Below are positions 1-7,972 of a stretch of 37,699 bases of DNA, piece by piece (the stretch's first letter is position 1; every line of letters begins with the position of its first letter). Both the position numbers and the translations under genes were made by a program. The DNA is taken from the NCBI GenBank assembly GCA_021789915.1, contig JAJYIV010000010.1:1-37699 (forward strand), written 5' to 3'. This DNA comes from a bacterium (GTDB taxonomy: Bacteria; Patescibacteriota; Patescibacteriia; UBA9934; GWF2-40-263). The notes beneath the pieces are model-generated. The model searched no databases and had not been told where the DNA came from. It was given only the letters and a program-made list of their open reading frames with translations.

Positions 1-1
1 T

Positions 2-112
2 AAGGGGCTCGTCGTGCGGCTCGTGGCCAAACTCACGGCATTCGTCTTCGGCATCTTCATCAACCGTCTTCACGGCCGCCCGCCCCTCGCCCTCGCTGAC
101 TGGGCCGTGTGA
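2..112 (+). pseudogene. C-terminal end of an IS transposase (cut by the window edge)
   Basis: An open frame enters from the left edge and ends at TGA 110-112. Its last residues include VAKLTAFVFGIFINRLHG, then RPPLALADWAV. This ending (a K-T-A-x-hydrophobic helix, then NRLxGRP) resembles the C-termini of IS982-type DDE transposases. Only about 36 residues are visible, so whether the gene is intact outside the window is unknown. It runs toward the convergent gpmI end 46 bp away. The family assignment is from memory of the motif and is tentative. Confidence 0.5.
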
Positions 113-158
113 ACTAGCACTACTCATTCATATATGTTTTTCGTTTCACACGCAATCA

Positions 159-1742
159 TCAGACCAGCGCTTGTCCCGTCATTTGCGGCGGCTGCGGCAA
201 ATTCATCACCTTCAGGATCGTCGGCGCCACGTCGGCCAGCATGCCGACCGGCGGCATGAGTGACAAATCCCCGTTGGGGACTTCCCCGGCGATGCCGGGC
301 TTGCCCTCGAACGCCTTGCCGATGACGAGGAACGGCACGGGATTGGTGGAATGCTCCTTGTCGATGTCGCCCGTGCGCAGATTCTTGAGCTCTTCCGCGT
401 TGCCGTGGTCGGCCGTCAAAAAGACGACGCCGCCATGCTCCAAGGTCGTCGGAATGATGCGTCCGAGGCAGGCGTCCACTTCTTCGTCCGCCTTCACCGA
501 CGCCGCCATGTCGCCCGTGTGCGCGACCATGTCGGGATTCGCCAGATTGACGGCGATGAAATCGTAGGCGTTGGACTGGATTTCCTCGACCACGCGGTCC
601 GTCACCTTTTCCGCGCTCATCTCCGGCGCCTGATCGTAGCTCGCCACCTTGGGCGACGGGATGATGACGCGGTCCTCACCGGGAAACGGCTGCTCCCTGG
701 TGCCGTTCAGGAAGAACGTCACGTGCGCGTACTTTTCCGTCTCCGCGATGTGCAGCTGCGTGAGCCCGGCCCTGGAAATCACGTCGGCCAGGCACAGGTC
801 CACCGCTTGGGGCGGATAGGCGACGGCGACGGGCAATCCCGCCTCGTACTCGGCCATGGTGACCGGAAAGAAATCCCGCAGGAACGCGCGCGGAAACCCC
901 TTGAAGTCCGGCAGCACGAAAGCCTTGGCAAGCTGGCGCATGCGGTCGGGCCGGAAATTGAAGAAGATGGCGGCGTCGCCGTCCTTGATGCGTCCGACCG
1001 GCACTCCGTCCTTGACGATGACGGTCGGCATGAATTGTTCGTCGTAGACTTCGCGCGCATACGACGCCTTGAGCGCCTCCAGCGCATCCTCGGCCGTCGG
1101 CCCCTGCCCCAGCGCCATCGCCTCGTACGCCTTTTGCGTGCGGTCCCAGCGGTTGTCGCGGTCCATGGCGTAATAGCGGCCGGACACGGACGCGATGCGG
1201 CCGACGCCGAACGCCTTCATCTTTTGCGCAAGCGTGGTGAGAAAATCGATGCCGGCATTGTAGATGGTGTCGCGGCCGTCCGTGATGGCGTGCACGGCCA
1301 CGTCGGTGAATTTCCGGCGCTTGGCGAGATCCAGCAGCGCGTGGCAATGCTCGTCCATCGAATGGACGCGCCCGGCGGAAACCATGCCGATCAAATGCAG
1401 CGTGCCTTTGTTTTTGCGCGCGTGCTCGATCGCTTTCAAAAACGCCGGGTTCTCAAAAAATCCGCCGGCGGCGATGTCGCGGTTGATGCGCGGGAAGGTC
1501 TGGTAGTACACGCGGCCAGCCCCGATGGCGAGGTGGCCGACTTCCGAATTGCCCATCTCGCCCCACGACAGGCCGACTTCCTCGCCGGACGCCCGGAGCG
1601 TTACGGCCGGATAGCGCTTCACCAAGTCGCGGAACACGGGCATGCTGGCGCGCGTGACGGCGTTGCCGTCGGAGTCCGGCGCCACGCCGAAGCCGTCCAG
1701 AATGAGCAAAACGCACGGTTTGGGGCGGGGAGAGTCGGGCAT
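159..1742 (-). CDS. gpmI: 2,3-bisphosphoglycerate-independent phosphoglycerate mutase
   Basis: Interconverts 3- and 2-phosphoglycerate in glycolysis; cytoplasmic, Mn-dependent, alkaline-phosphatase superfamily. The N-terminus PCVLLILDGFG carries the first metal-binding Asp (D16). The catalytic phosphoserine lies in GNSEVGH (S66). Later motifs include ITDGRDT, FFNFRPDRMRQL and FLTADHGNAE with metal ligands. The length of 527 aa is normal for GpmI. The open frame extends far upstream, but ATG 1742 gives the conserved start, so the extension is rejected. It lies 56 bp downstream of a P-loop gene on the same strand and belongs to a glycolytic cluster with eno, pgk and gap. Confidence 0.97.
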   Translation of the reverse strand: MPDSPRPKPCVLLILDGFGVAPDSDGNAVTRASMPVFRDLVKRYPAVTLRASGEEVGLSWGEMGNSEVGHLAIGAGRVYYQTFPRINRDIAAGGFFENPAFLKAIEHARKNKGTLHLIGMVSAGRVHSMDEHCHALLDLAKRRKFTDVAVHAITDGRDTIYNAGIDFLTTLAQKMKAFGVGRIASVSGRYYAMDRDNRWDRTQKAYEAMALGQGPTAEDALEALKASYAREVYDEQFMPTVIVKDGVPVGRIKDGDAAIFFNFRPDRMRQLAKAFVLPDFKGFPRAFLRDFFPVTMAEYEAGLPVAVAYPPQAVDLCLADVISRAGLTQLHIAETEKYAHVTFFLNGTREQPFPGEDRVIIPSPKVASYDQAPEMSAEKVTDRVVEEIQSNAYDFIAVNLANPDMVAHTGDMAASVKADEEVDACLGRIIPTTLEHGGVVFLTADHGNAEELKNLRTGDIDKEHSTNPVPFLVIGKAFEGKPGIAGEVPNGDLSLMPPVGMLADVAPTILKVMNLPQPPQMTGQALV

Positions 1743-1798
1743 AGGTGCCGCCAGTGTACCCGAAGGACGCCGCGCGGGGCAAAAGAAAATCCCCTCGC

Positions 1799-2371
1799 TC
1801 AAGGCAAGGAGACGTAGGCGACGCAGAGATCGTTGAGCGCCGCCAGGGCGCGCGCGAGGCCGTCGGCGGCGAAGTCGTTCTCGATCTCCGCGTAGAAGTC
1901 CGGCGGATGCTTCGCCCGCTCGGCGTCGTCGGCAAGGCGCGCCGGATCCGTCGGCGTCAGCCGCTTGGGCCGGTTTACCGGCACGATCCGGATCGGGACG
2001 ACGTGGTACCCGGCCTGCGCGAACGTGCGGCAGCCGTCCTCCGTCAGCGCCATGACGGCGGGCCCGTCCGCAAGCGCGCGGCGGATCTCCGCGTGCGTGA
2101 CCGCGTAAAAGTGGCCGGCGTGCGGCGCGCACTCCGCCAGCCGGTTGCGTCCGCGCAGGGAGAGAATGCGGCGGCGGTCGACGAACTCGTACGGGATGAG
2201 CTCTTCCTGCTTGCGCGACCGCGGCGCGCGGTCCGTCAGCGTGCGCACGTAGGAGAGCGGGCGATCGCGCAGCGGCCACAGGTTCAGCAGGCGGACGGAA
2301 AGTTCCGTCTTCCCCGCTCCGCCTGGCCCGACGAGGGCGAAGAGCGGGAACGTCGGTATGGCATCCTTCAT
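1799..2371 (-). CDS. guanylate-kinase-like P-loop protein
   Basis: A 190-aa protein with a Walker A loop LVGPGGAGKT near residues 13-22, followed at about residue 40 by SYVRTLTDRAPR. That segment mimics the guanylate kinase lid motif (SYTTRxPR in Gmk). A nucleobase-like region (EELIPYEFVDR) and an H-A-E-I-x-x-A segment also follow Gmk order. It is therefore probably a nucleoside-monophosphate-kinase-fold ATPase. Substitutions in the GMP-binding motif make true Gmk activity uncertain. It is transcribed with gpmI and diverges from the Nudix gene across a 65-bp gap. Confidence 0.65.
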   Translation of the reverse strand: MKDAIPTFPLFALVGPGGAGKTELSVRLLNLWPLRDRPLSYVRTLTDRAPRSRKQEELIPYEFVDRRRILSLRGRNRLAECAPHAGHFYAVTHAEIRRALADGPAVMALTEDGCRTFAQAGYHVVPIRIVPVNRPKRLTPTDPARLADDAERAKHPPDFYAEIENDFAADGLARALAALNDLCVAYVSLP

Positions 2372-2384
2372 GTCGTCCTCCTCG

Positions 2385-2412
2385 TTGCCGTTATGGCAAA
2401 CGCCGGTATACT
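2385..2412 (+). promoter_or_regulatory. sigma70-type promoter of the Nudix gene
   Basis: TTGCCG (2385-2390), a 16-nt spacer and TATACT (2407-2412) precede ATG 2437 by a short leader. Confidence 0.55.
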
Positions 2413-2436
2413 GGCAGCAGGCGATTCTGTCAATCT

Positions 2437-2904
2437 ATGCCCAAGCTCACCAATCTCATTTTGATCCGCGACGGGAATCGCATCCTGTTCGCGATGAAAA
2501 AGCGGGGCTTCGGCGCCGGGCGCTGGAACGGCTTCGGCGGCAAGGTGCAGCCGGGCGAGACGATGGAAGAAGCCGCCGTGCGCGAGACGCAGGAGGAAGG
2601 AGGCATCACGCCGAAGGACGTGCGGCGGTTCGCCGTGCTGGAGTTCCGGTTTGAAGGCGATCCGCAGGACGCGCAGGCCATCGACTGCCACTGCTTCACG
2701 ACGAACGCGTGGGACGGCGAGCCGGTCGAGACGGAAGAGATGGCGCCGCGCTGGTTCTCCGTCGACGAGATCCCGTTCGACGACATGTGGCCCGACGACC
2801 GGCACTGGTTCCCGCTCTTCCTTGCGGGCAAAACCTTCGAAGGGTCCTTTCTTTTCTCCCAGGACCAAAAAACCATCCTGCACCAGGAAATCATTGAGCG
2901 CTAA
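2437..2904 (+). CDS. Nudix hydrolase, MTH1-like (8-oxo-dGTP diphosphatase family)
   Basis: A 155-aa protein with a complete Nudix box: GKVQPGETMEEAAVRETQEE, then GG (GX5EX7REUXEEXGU with U positions I/L-like). The preceding GFGAGRWNGFGGK is the MTH1 signature. A C-terminal Trp/Asp segment (DDMWPDDRHWFP) matches the purine-recognition end of MTH1-type enzymes. The likely role is hydrolysis of oxidised purine nucleoside triphosphates to sanitise the nucleotide pool. It is the only plus-strand gene inside the glycolytic block. Its stop overlaps the convergent hicA end by 4 bp. Confidence 0.9.
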   Translation: MPKLTNLILIRDGNRILFAMKKRGFGAGRWNGFGGKVQPGETMEEAAVRETQEEGGITPKDVRRFAVLEFRFEGDPQDAQAIDCHCFTTNAWDGEPVETEEMAPRWFSVDEIPFDDMWPDDRHWFPLFLAGKTFEGSFLFSQDQKTILHQEIIER

Positions 2905-3146
2905 ATCTCATTTTGAATGCGCTCCCATGTGACCCCGCTGCAAGCTTCGACCTCTTCAAGAACGTATTTGAGAACCTGCTTCGGCAAATTCCGCGGTATT
3001 GTCACGGCCTTGTTGGTGCTCGGCCACGTCGCCTTGAAATGACTTCCGTTCCCGCCGATGGTGTCGATTCGAAAACCAAGGCGAACGAGCGTCTTGGTAA
3101 ATTTTTTTCGTGGCAATTCCGCTGGCAATTGGCTAAGCGGGGGCAT
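2901..3146 (-). CDS. hicA: HicA-family mRNA interferase toxin
   Basis: About 81 aa from ATG 3146 (a 17-codon upstream extension is possible). The fold is the small double-stranded-RNA-binding-like HicA: KFTKTLVRLGFRIDTIGGNG, then SHFKA, with the catalytic His in G-S-H, and a C-terminal VTIPRNLPKQVLKYVLEE segment typical of HicA. HicA cleaves mRNA and is held by HicB. The start overlaps the end of the upstream antitoxin by 14 bp, a translationally coupled arrangement. ATG 3146 is preferred because the family begins just before the L-R-K-K/R-F segment. Confidence 0.85.
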   Translation of the reverse strand: MPPLSQLPAELPRKKFTKTLVRLGFRIDTIGGNGSHFKATWPSTNKAVTIPRNLPKQVLKYVLEEVEACSGVTWERIQNEI

Positions 3147-3468
3147 ATTCCGCCTGCCGATCGCGCGCATCCCCGACTTTCCGGAGAGCGGCTTCACGCG
3201 CGTAGGACGCCGGAATATCGAAGGCCGTGAGAAGCGCGTCGCGGATCGAGGTATCGAGTTCCTGGCGCGTCGCGCCGGACGTCACGATGCTTCCATAGCG
3301 AAAATTCGCGCTGCGCGCGACGAACAACCCGTCATCTTGACTCTCGTCGAAGGTGATCGGACCGTACAGGCGGAAATAGCGTTCCATCTCACGAAGGCCG
3401 GACGGAACCGCGGCTTTTCCAAGCAGGATTTTTACGACGTAATCACGGACGACTTTCGCGATATTCAT
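3133..3468 (-). CDS. hicB: HicB-like antitoxin
   Basis: About 111 aa. The core DDGLFVARSANFRYGSIVTS, then GATRQELDTSIRDAL, has the HicB pattern (acidic turn, G-x-x-V, then T-R-x-E-A/L-x-x-x-I-x-x-A). It is placed directly upstream of hicA with a 14-bp overlap. Start is uncertain: the frame stays open to ATG 3510, but a TACAAT-like -10 overlaps that ATG, so ATG 3468 is preferred. No obvious C-terminal DNA-binding domain is visible. Confidence 0.7.
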   Translation of the reverse strand: MNIAKVVRDYVVKILLGKAAVPSGLREMERYFRLYGPITFDESQDDGLFVARSANFRYGSIVTSGATRQELDTSIRDALLTAFDIPASYAREAALRKVGDARDRQAEYAPA

Positions 3469-3543
3469 AAGGTTCGCATGTTTCCACGGCGAATCATCCT
3501 CGTCAAGCATTGTAACACAACGGCAAAGACCCTGCGTTCCCTT

Positions 3544-4815
3544 TTATCCTTTCATCGCGTCGAGTTCTTCCTCGATTTCCATCAGCCGGTTGTACTTGGC
3601 CAGGCGTTCGCCGCGCGAGAGCGAGCCCATCTTCGCGTAGTCCGCGTTCACGGCCACCGCGAGATCGGCGATCGTCGCGTCGACCGTCTCGCCGCTGCGG
3701 TGCGACACCGACACCTTGTAGCCCGCCTCCTGCGCGAGATTGACCGTCTCGATCGTCTCGGAGAGCGTGCCGATCTGGTTCACCTTGATGAGCACCGCGT
3801 TCGCCACGTGCCGCTCGATGCCCAGGCGCAGGCGCTCCACGTTCGTGACGAACAAGTCGTCGCCGACCAACACCGCGTCCTTGCCCGTCTCCTTCGTCAG
3901 TTTTTCCCAGCCGTCCCAATCGTCTTCCGCCAAACCGTCTTCCAGGGAAATGATCGGGAACTTCCGCATCCAGGCCTTCCACATCCCGATCATCTCGGCG
4001 CTCGTCATCTTTTTGCCGTCGACCTTGAGGTCGTAGAGCTTTTTCTTCGGGTCGTAAAACTCCGATGCGGCCGGGTCCATGGCGAGGAACGCGTCCCTGC
4101 CGGCGTGATAGCCCGCGGCGTCCACGGCTTTCAGGATCATCTTGAAGGCCTCCTCGTTGCGCGCAAAAGGCACGGCATAGCCGCCCTCGTCGCCGACCGT
4201 CGTGGCGTAGCCGGCCTTCTTGAGCAATCCGCCCAGCGCGTGGAAGATTTCCGCGCCGCAGCGCACGCGCTCGCGGAATTTCTTCTGCGCGGGCACGACC
4301 ATGAATTCCTGGAAGTCCAAAATCCAGCCGGCATGCGCGCCGCCGTTCAGGATGTTCATCGTCGGCGTCGGCATGCGCCAGCCCGCGTGGTGCAGGTCGA
4401 AGGCGAAGCGCAGGTACCGGTACAGCGGCAGGCCTTTGGCCTTGGCGGCCGCGTGCGCGCACGCGAGCGAGACGCCGAGGATCGCGTTGGCGCCGAGCCT
4501 GGACTTGCCGGCCGTGCCGTCGAGCTCGATCATCTTGGCGTCGATCTCCCGCTGCTGCGCGACGTCCATGCCGCGCAGCGCCGGATAGATTTTCTCCTTG
4601 ACGTTCTTCACGGCCTTCCGCACGCCCTTGCCGCCGTAGCGCTTCGGGTCGCCGTCGCGCAGCTCGAGCGCCTCGTGCACGCCGGTCGACGCGCCGCTCG
4701 GCACCGAAGCGGAGGCCGACGTCCCGTCTTCCAGGAGCACCGTCACATCGACGGTGGGGTTGCCGCGCGAGTCGAGGATCTCGTGCGCGTGGATGAATTC
4801 GATGGCGTGGGACAT
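3544..4815 (-). CDS. eno: enolase (phosphopyruvate hydratase)
   Basis: Converts 2-phosphoglycerate to phosphoenolpyruvate; cytoplasmic, Mg-dependent. The 423 aa start [14 protein letters not shown] and contain [15 protein letters not shown] (mobile loop), DFQEFMVVP and [11 protein letters not shown] (catalytic Glu). They also contain [23 protein letters not shown] (catalytic Lys) and SHRSGETVD. The last motif differs from the usual SHRSGETED by one residue. The lysine near the C-terminus ([17 protein letters not shown]) is kept. The protein is nearly full length. It sits between the four-helix-bundle gene and hicBA on the same strand. Confidence 0.98.
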   Translation of the reverse strand: MSHAIEFIHAHEILDSRGNPTVDVTVLLEDGTSASASVPSGASTGVHEALELRDGDPKRYGGKGVRKAVKNVKEKIYPALRGMDVAQQREIDAKMIELDGTAGKSRLGANAILGVSLACAHAAAKAKGLPLYRYLRFAFDLHHAGWRMPTPTMNILNGGAHAGWILDFQEFMVVPAQKKFRERVRCGAEIFHALGGLLKKAGYATTVGDEGGYAVPFARNEEAFKMILKAVDAAGYHAGRDAFLAMDPAASEFYDPKKKLYDLKVDGKKMTSAEMIGMWKAWMRKFPIISLEDGLAEDDWDGWEKLTKETGKDAVLVGDDLFVTNVERLRLGIERHVANAVLIKVNQIGTLSETIETVNLAQEAGYKVSVSHRSGETVDATIADLAVAVNADYAKMGSLSRGERLAKYNRLMEIEEELDAMKG

Positions 4816-4825
4816 AGGAAGCGCG

Positions 4826-4858
4826 GGTTGTAGGTTGTAGCTGGTAGCTTGTAGGGGG
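4826..4858. repeat. heptamer array (TTGTAGN), left of the four-helix-bundle gene
   Basis: Four tandem 7-nt units of the form TTGTAGG / TTGTAGC / TGGTAGC / TTGTAGG. The 13-mer GTAGCTGGTAGCT (4837-4849) occurs in exact inverted orientation at 5245-5257 on the other side of the gene. Confidence 0.8.
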
Positions 4859-4859
4859 A

Positions 4860-5222
4860 CTACTGCAACGATGCAGACATTCGATTAAGCATCTTCATAA
4901 CCTCCCGAAGCAGCGAATCGGATGCGTCTATGTCGGCTGGATTTCCGAAGGCAAGACGTTTCGTTATTTCCAACTGTGTTTCAAGTTCTGCGCCCGATGC
5001 GTAGGCAACGACGATGAACTGTCGAAAATCCTTGCGTGTGCCACGCCGGCGCCCTTCTGCGATATTCGACGGAATGGAGACGGATGCACGCCTCATTTGC
5101 TGGCTCAATCCGTACATCTCCGACTTTGGAAATGCTTCGGTCAGGCGATAAATACAAACGACAAGATCCATGGACTTTTGCCAGACGATCAAGTCTTTAT
5201 GTGTCTGCACTGTATCTCTCAC
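4860..5222 (-). CDS. four-helix bundle protein (23S rRNA IVP-like)
   Basis: A 120-aa all-helical protein of the four-helix bundle / 23S rRNA intervening-sequence protein family. It begins [14 protein letters not shown] (the family's W-x-K/R-x-M/A-x-x-L-V motif) and continues [20 protein letters not shown], then PSNIAEG, the family hallmark. Function is unknown; some members lie inside 23S rRNA intervening sequences, but this copy is free-standing between pgk and eno. Base composition is visibly less GC-rich than its neighbours, and inverted heptamer arrays flank it, suggesting acquisition as a unit. Confidence 0.9.
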   Translation of the reverse strand: MRDTVQTHKDLIVWQKSMDLVVCIYRLTEAFPKSEMYGLSQQMRRASVSIPSNIAEGRRRGTRKDFRQFIVVAYASGAELETQLEITKRLAFGNPADIDASDSLLREVMKMLNRMSASLQ

Positions 5223-5224
5223 AT

Positions 5225-5257
5225 CTACAAGCTACAAGCTAAAAAGCTACCAGCTAC
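5225..5257. repeat. heptamer array (CTACAAG), right of the four-helix-bundle gene
   Basis: CTACAAG units in tandem followed by AGCTACCAGCTAC (5245-5257), the exact reverse complement of 4837-4849. Confidence 0.8.
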
Positions 5258-6438
5258 GCCCTCAGCGCTTCGACGCCGGGGAGTTTCTTGCCCGCGAGGA
5301 GCGCGAGCATGGCGCCGCCGCCGGTGGAGAGCAGCGTGAAGGCGTCGGCGAGATGCAGCTCTTCCATGAGCGGCACGGTGTCGCCGCCGCCGACCACCGT
5401 GAGCGCCGCGCCCGTGCGCGCGGCGATGGCCTGCGCCAGCGCGCGCGACGCCGCGCGGAACGCGGGAACCTCGGCGTAGCCGAACGGGCCGTTCCAAACC
5501 ACGGTCCTGGCGGGGCGGACGCGCTGCAGGCAGGCGTCGACCGAGGCGGGGCCCACGTCGACGATGCGGTCCGACGGCCCGACGTCGGCGGCGGCGACCA
5601 CGCGCGTCCGCGCGCCGGCGCGGAACGTCTTGGCCACGACCACGTCAACGGGCACGACGAGCTTGCCCTTCCCTTCCTGCAGGAGACGCCGGGCGTCGTC
5701 CACGCCCGCCTCGTCGTACACGGAACGGCCTACGGCATGTCCCTGCGCCTTGAGGAAGGCCGTCGCGAGCGCGCCGCCCACCAGCACGGCGTCGGCCTCC
5801 GGCAGCAGGCGCTCCATCACCGGCAGCTTGTCGTCCATCTTGAGGCCGCCCATCGCCAGCACGAAGGGCCGGCGCGGATGCGCGGCGGCTTTCGACAGGA
5901 CCTCGACTTCGTGGGAGAGCAGCGGCCCGGCATAGCTCGGAAGCTCGGAGGCGATCGCGTCCACCGACGCATGCGCGCGGTGCGCCACGGCGAAAGCGTC
6001 GTCGACATAAAGATCGGCCAGCCGCGCCAGCTCGCGCGCCAGGGACGGGCTGTCCTGCTCCTCGCGCGGATCGAAGCGCACGTTCTCCAAGAGCAGTACG
6101 TCGCCGTCGTCCAGCCGCCGCGCCGCGCGCTCGACCTCCGGCCCGACGACGCCGCGCGCCATCTGCACCTTCACGCCCAGGAGCTCCGACAGGCGCTTGG
6201 CGACGGGACGGACGGAATACGCCGCCACGTGCTTGCCGGCGGGCCGGCCGAGATGCGTGCAGACGACGACGCGCGCGCCGCGCTGGCGCAGCCACTCGAG
6301 GCCGACGGCGGCGCGGGCGATGCGGCCGTGCGGCCCGTCCTCCGCGCGGCCTTTCTTGACGGGCACGTTGGCGTCGATGCGGACGAGCACGCGCTTGCCG
6401 CGCAGCGCGGCGTCGGATCGGAGAGTGCGGAGGCGCAT
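5254..6438 (-). CDS. pgk: phosphoglycerate kinase
   Basis: Transfers phosphate from 1,3-bisphosphoglycerate to ADP. The 394 aa contain KRVLVRIDANVPV (3-PG site; family usually R-x-D-F-N-V-P), HLGRPAGK, LLLENVRF, VDDAFAVAHRAHAS, AMGGLKMDDKL (family usually GGAKVxDK), VVWNGPFGYAE, and the C-terminal nucleotide-site GGGDT followed by STGGGAMLALLAGKKLPGV. The start ATG 6438 is preceded by a heptamer array. It lies between NDH-2 upstream and the four-helix-bundle gene downstream, on the same strand as gap and eno. Confidence 0.97.
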   Translation of the reverse strand: MRLRTLRSDAALRGKRVLVRIDANVPVKKGRAEDGPHGRIARAAVGLEWLRQRGARVVVCTHLGRPAGKHVAAYSVRPVAKRLSELLGVKVQMARGVVGPEVERAARRLDDGDVLLLENVRFDPREEQDSPSLARELARLADLYVDDAFAVAHRAHASVDAIASELPSYAGPLLSHEVEVLSKAAAHPRRPFVLAMGGLKMDDKLPVMERLLPEADAVLVGGALATAFLKAQGHAVGRSVYDEAGVDDARRLLQEGKGKLVVPVDVVVAKTFRAGARTRVVAAADVGPSDRIVDVGPASVDACLQRVRPARTVVWNGPFGYAEVPAFRAASRALAQAIAARTGAALTVVGGGDTVPLMEELHLADAFTLLSTGGGAMLALLAGKKLPGVEALRA

Positions 6439-6439
6439 A

Positions 6440-6475
6440 GCGTAGAGCGTAGAACGTAGAACGTAGAACGGCTGA
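6440..6475. repeat. heptamer array (CGTAGAA) upstream of pgk
   Basis: Tandem 7-nt units CGTAGAG, CGTAGAA, CGTAGAA, CGTAGAA immediately before the pgk start. Confidence 0.85.
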
Positions 6476-6505
6476 AAAGCGAAGGAGGATGAAGAACAAA
6501 GATCT

Positions 6506-7780
6506 TTATCCGCCCATGCGCAAAAATCCGCTCAGGCCGCGCATCCAGAGGGAGACCGCGCGGCGCGGCGGCAGGATGGACAGGAAATACATCAGGTCGG
6601 CGGCCTTGCGCATCGCGTAGCCGAGCAGGCCTGACACGTGCGCGAAGCCGAGATCCGCGATCGCCCACGCGCCGCCCAGCGGCACCACGGTGTTCCACGT
6701 CGGCGGCGGGACGAACGGCACCGTCGCCTTGCGGTCCATCGTGCGGATGATGTTCTCCGCGAGAATCGCCGCTTCCTTGGACGCCGCCTGGCCGAGCGCC
6801 GGCACGCGCGCGCCGGTCGTCGGGTGCTTGGCCGCCACGGCGTCGCCGAGCGCCCACACGTGTTCCAGGCCGGGAACCGCGAGCGTCGCGTCCACGGGCA
6901 CGCAGCCGCGCTCGTCCACGGGAAAGCCCCACGCCTTGATCGCCGCAAGCGGCTTCATGCCGGCCGCCCACACGACGACGCCGGCGGGCAGCACGCCCGC
7001 GGGCGACACGACGCCGTCCGCGCGGACTTCCTGGATCTTGACGCCCGTCCTGACGGCGACGCCGAGCGACCGCAGCCGCCGCTGCGCGAGCGCGCGCTGC
7101 GGCGGGCGGAACATGCCGAGGATGGACGGCGACGCGTCGACCAGCGTGACCGAGGACTGCGACGGACGGATGCGGCGCTCGCGCGCCAGCCGGCGCAGCG
7201 AAAGCGCGAGCTCCGAGGCGCCTTCGCAGCCGTTCGGCCCCCCGCCGACGACGACCACGTCGAGCCGCTCGCGCTTCTTGGACTTCAGCTCGTTCAGCGC
7301 GCGCTCGATGTGACGGCGGATCTTCAGCGCGTCCTGGAGCGTTCTCATCTTCACCGTGTGCTCCGCCACGCCGGGGATGCCGAAGCTCGCGGATTCCACG
7401 CCGAGCGCGAGCACGAGATCGTCGAACGGAACCGTCTCCCCGCCGGCGAGCTTCACCTGCCGTCCCTGCCAGTCGACGCCGTCGATGGTGGCGCGGCGAA
7501 AGGCGAGCCTTCCGTCCTTGCGGCGCAGGTACGGATTTTCCGCGTACGGCAGGCAGACGCACGCGCGCAGCTGGCGCTCGGCCTCCGTCTCCGGCTGGTC
7601 GAGCCCCGCCATGGCGACGCCGTACAGGAGGGGCGAATACACGTGCGCCTCCTCGGCGTCGATCAGCGTGATCGACACGTTGCCAAGCCGCGCGCGGCGC
7701 TTGAGCAGTTCGAGCGCGGTGCGCAGGCCGCCGAAGCCGGCGCCGAGGATGACGATGCGTTGCGGGTGCGGAACGGGCAT
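6506..7780 (-). CDS. ndh: type II NADH dehydrogenase-like FAD oxidoreductase
   Basis: A 424-aa flavoprotein with two Rossmann dinucleotide motifs: RIVILGAGFGGLRTA (FAD, residues about 8-22) and VVVVGGGPNGCEGASELA (NADH, about 175-190). The FAD-binding VWALGDAVA lies in the C-terminal third. The last about 60 residues (GLLGYAMRKAADLMYFLS) form the amphipathic or hydrophobic membrane anchor typical of NDH-2. It would oxidise NADH with a quinone or other acceptor at the inner face of the membrane. It sits between gap and pgk, so it may recycle NADH made by GAPDH. Electron acceptor unknown; no respiratory genes in view. Confidence 0.87.
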   Translation of the reverse strand: MPVPHPQRIVILGAGFGGLRTALELLKRRARLGNVSITLIDAEEAHVYSPLLYGVAMAGLDQPETEAERQLRACVCLPYAENPYLRRKDGRLAFRRATIDGVDWQGRQVKLAGGETVPFDDLVLALGVESASFGIPGVAEHTVKMRTLQDALKIRRHIERALNELKSKKRERLDVVVVGGGPNGCEGASELALSLRRLARERRIRPSQSSVTLVDASPSILGMFRPPQRALAQRRLRSLGVAVRTGVKIQEVRADGVVSPAGVLPAGVVVWAAGMKPLAAIKAWGFPVDERGCVPVDATLAVPGLEHVWALGDAVAAKHPTTGARVPALGQAASKEAAILAENIIRTMDRKATVPFVPPPTWNTVVPLGGAWAIADLGFAHVSGLLGYAMRKAADLMYFLSILPPRRAVSLWMRGLSGFLRMGG

Positions 7781-7789
7781 AAGAAAGGC

Positions 7790-7972
7790 GAAAACGTAGA
7801 AGGCGTAGAAATCGTAGAATCGCTCGTCACGGTTGGGGCCAAACTCGCTCGTAGAAATGACGCGGACGAGATGCTTCTACGACTTCTACGCTCTACGAGC
7901 CCGGCGCAGCCGGGCGATTCTACGTCTTCTACGTTCTACGAGCGAGGCCGAAAGGCCGAGCGATTCTACAAT
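7790..7972. repeat. 180-bp array of CGTAGAA / TTCTACG units with internal hairpins
   Basis: The whole gap between NDH-2 and gap is filled by direct (CGTAGAA, CGTAGAAT) and inverted (TTCTACG, CTCTACGAG) copies of a 7-9-nt unit. They are interspersed with small perfect hairpins such as CCCGGC-GCA-GCCGGG and GGCC-GAAA-GGCC. No coding potential is visible. Confidence 0.85.

Noticed and set aside
351-1817. Long plus-strand open frame opposite gpmI (and similar long frames at 3058-4833, 5170-6459, 6638-8014, 11492-13039, 24844-27375)
   Set aside because: Arg/His/Pro-rich translations with no motifs, antisense to strongly supported genes; expected shadows in GC-rich DNA.
7790-7972. CRISPR array
   Set aside because: Units are 7-9 nt, degenerate and in both orientations, with no 25-40-nt direct repeats, unique spacers or cas genes.
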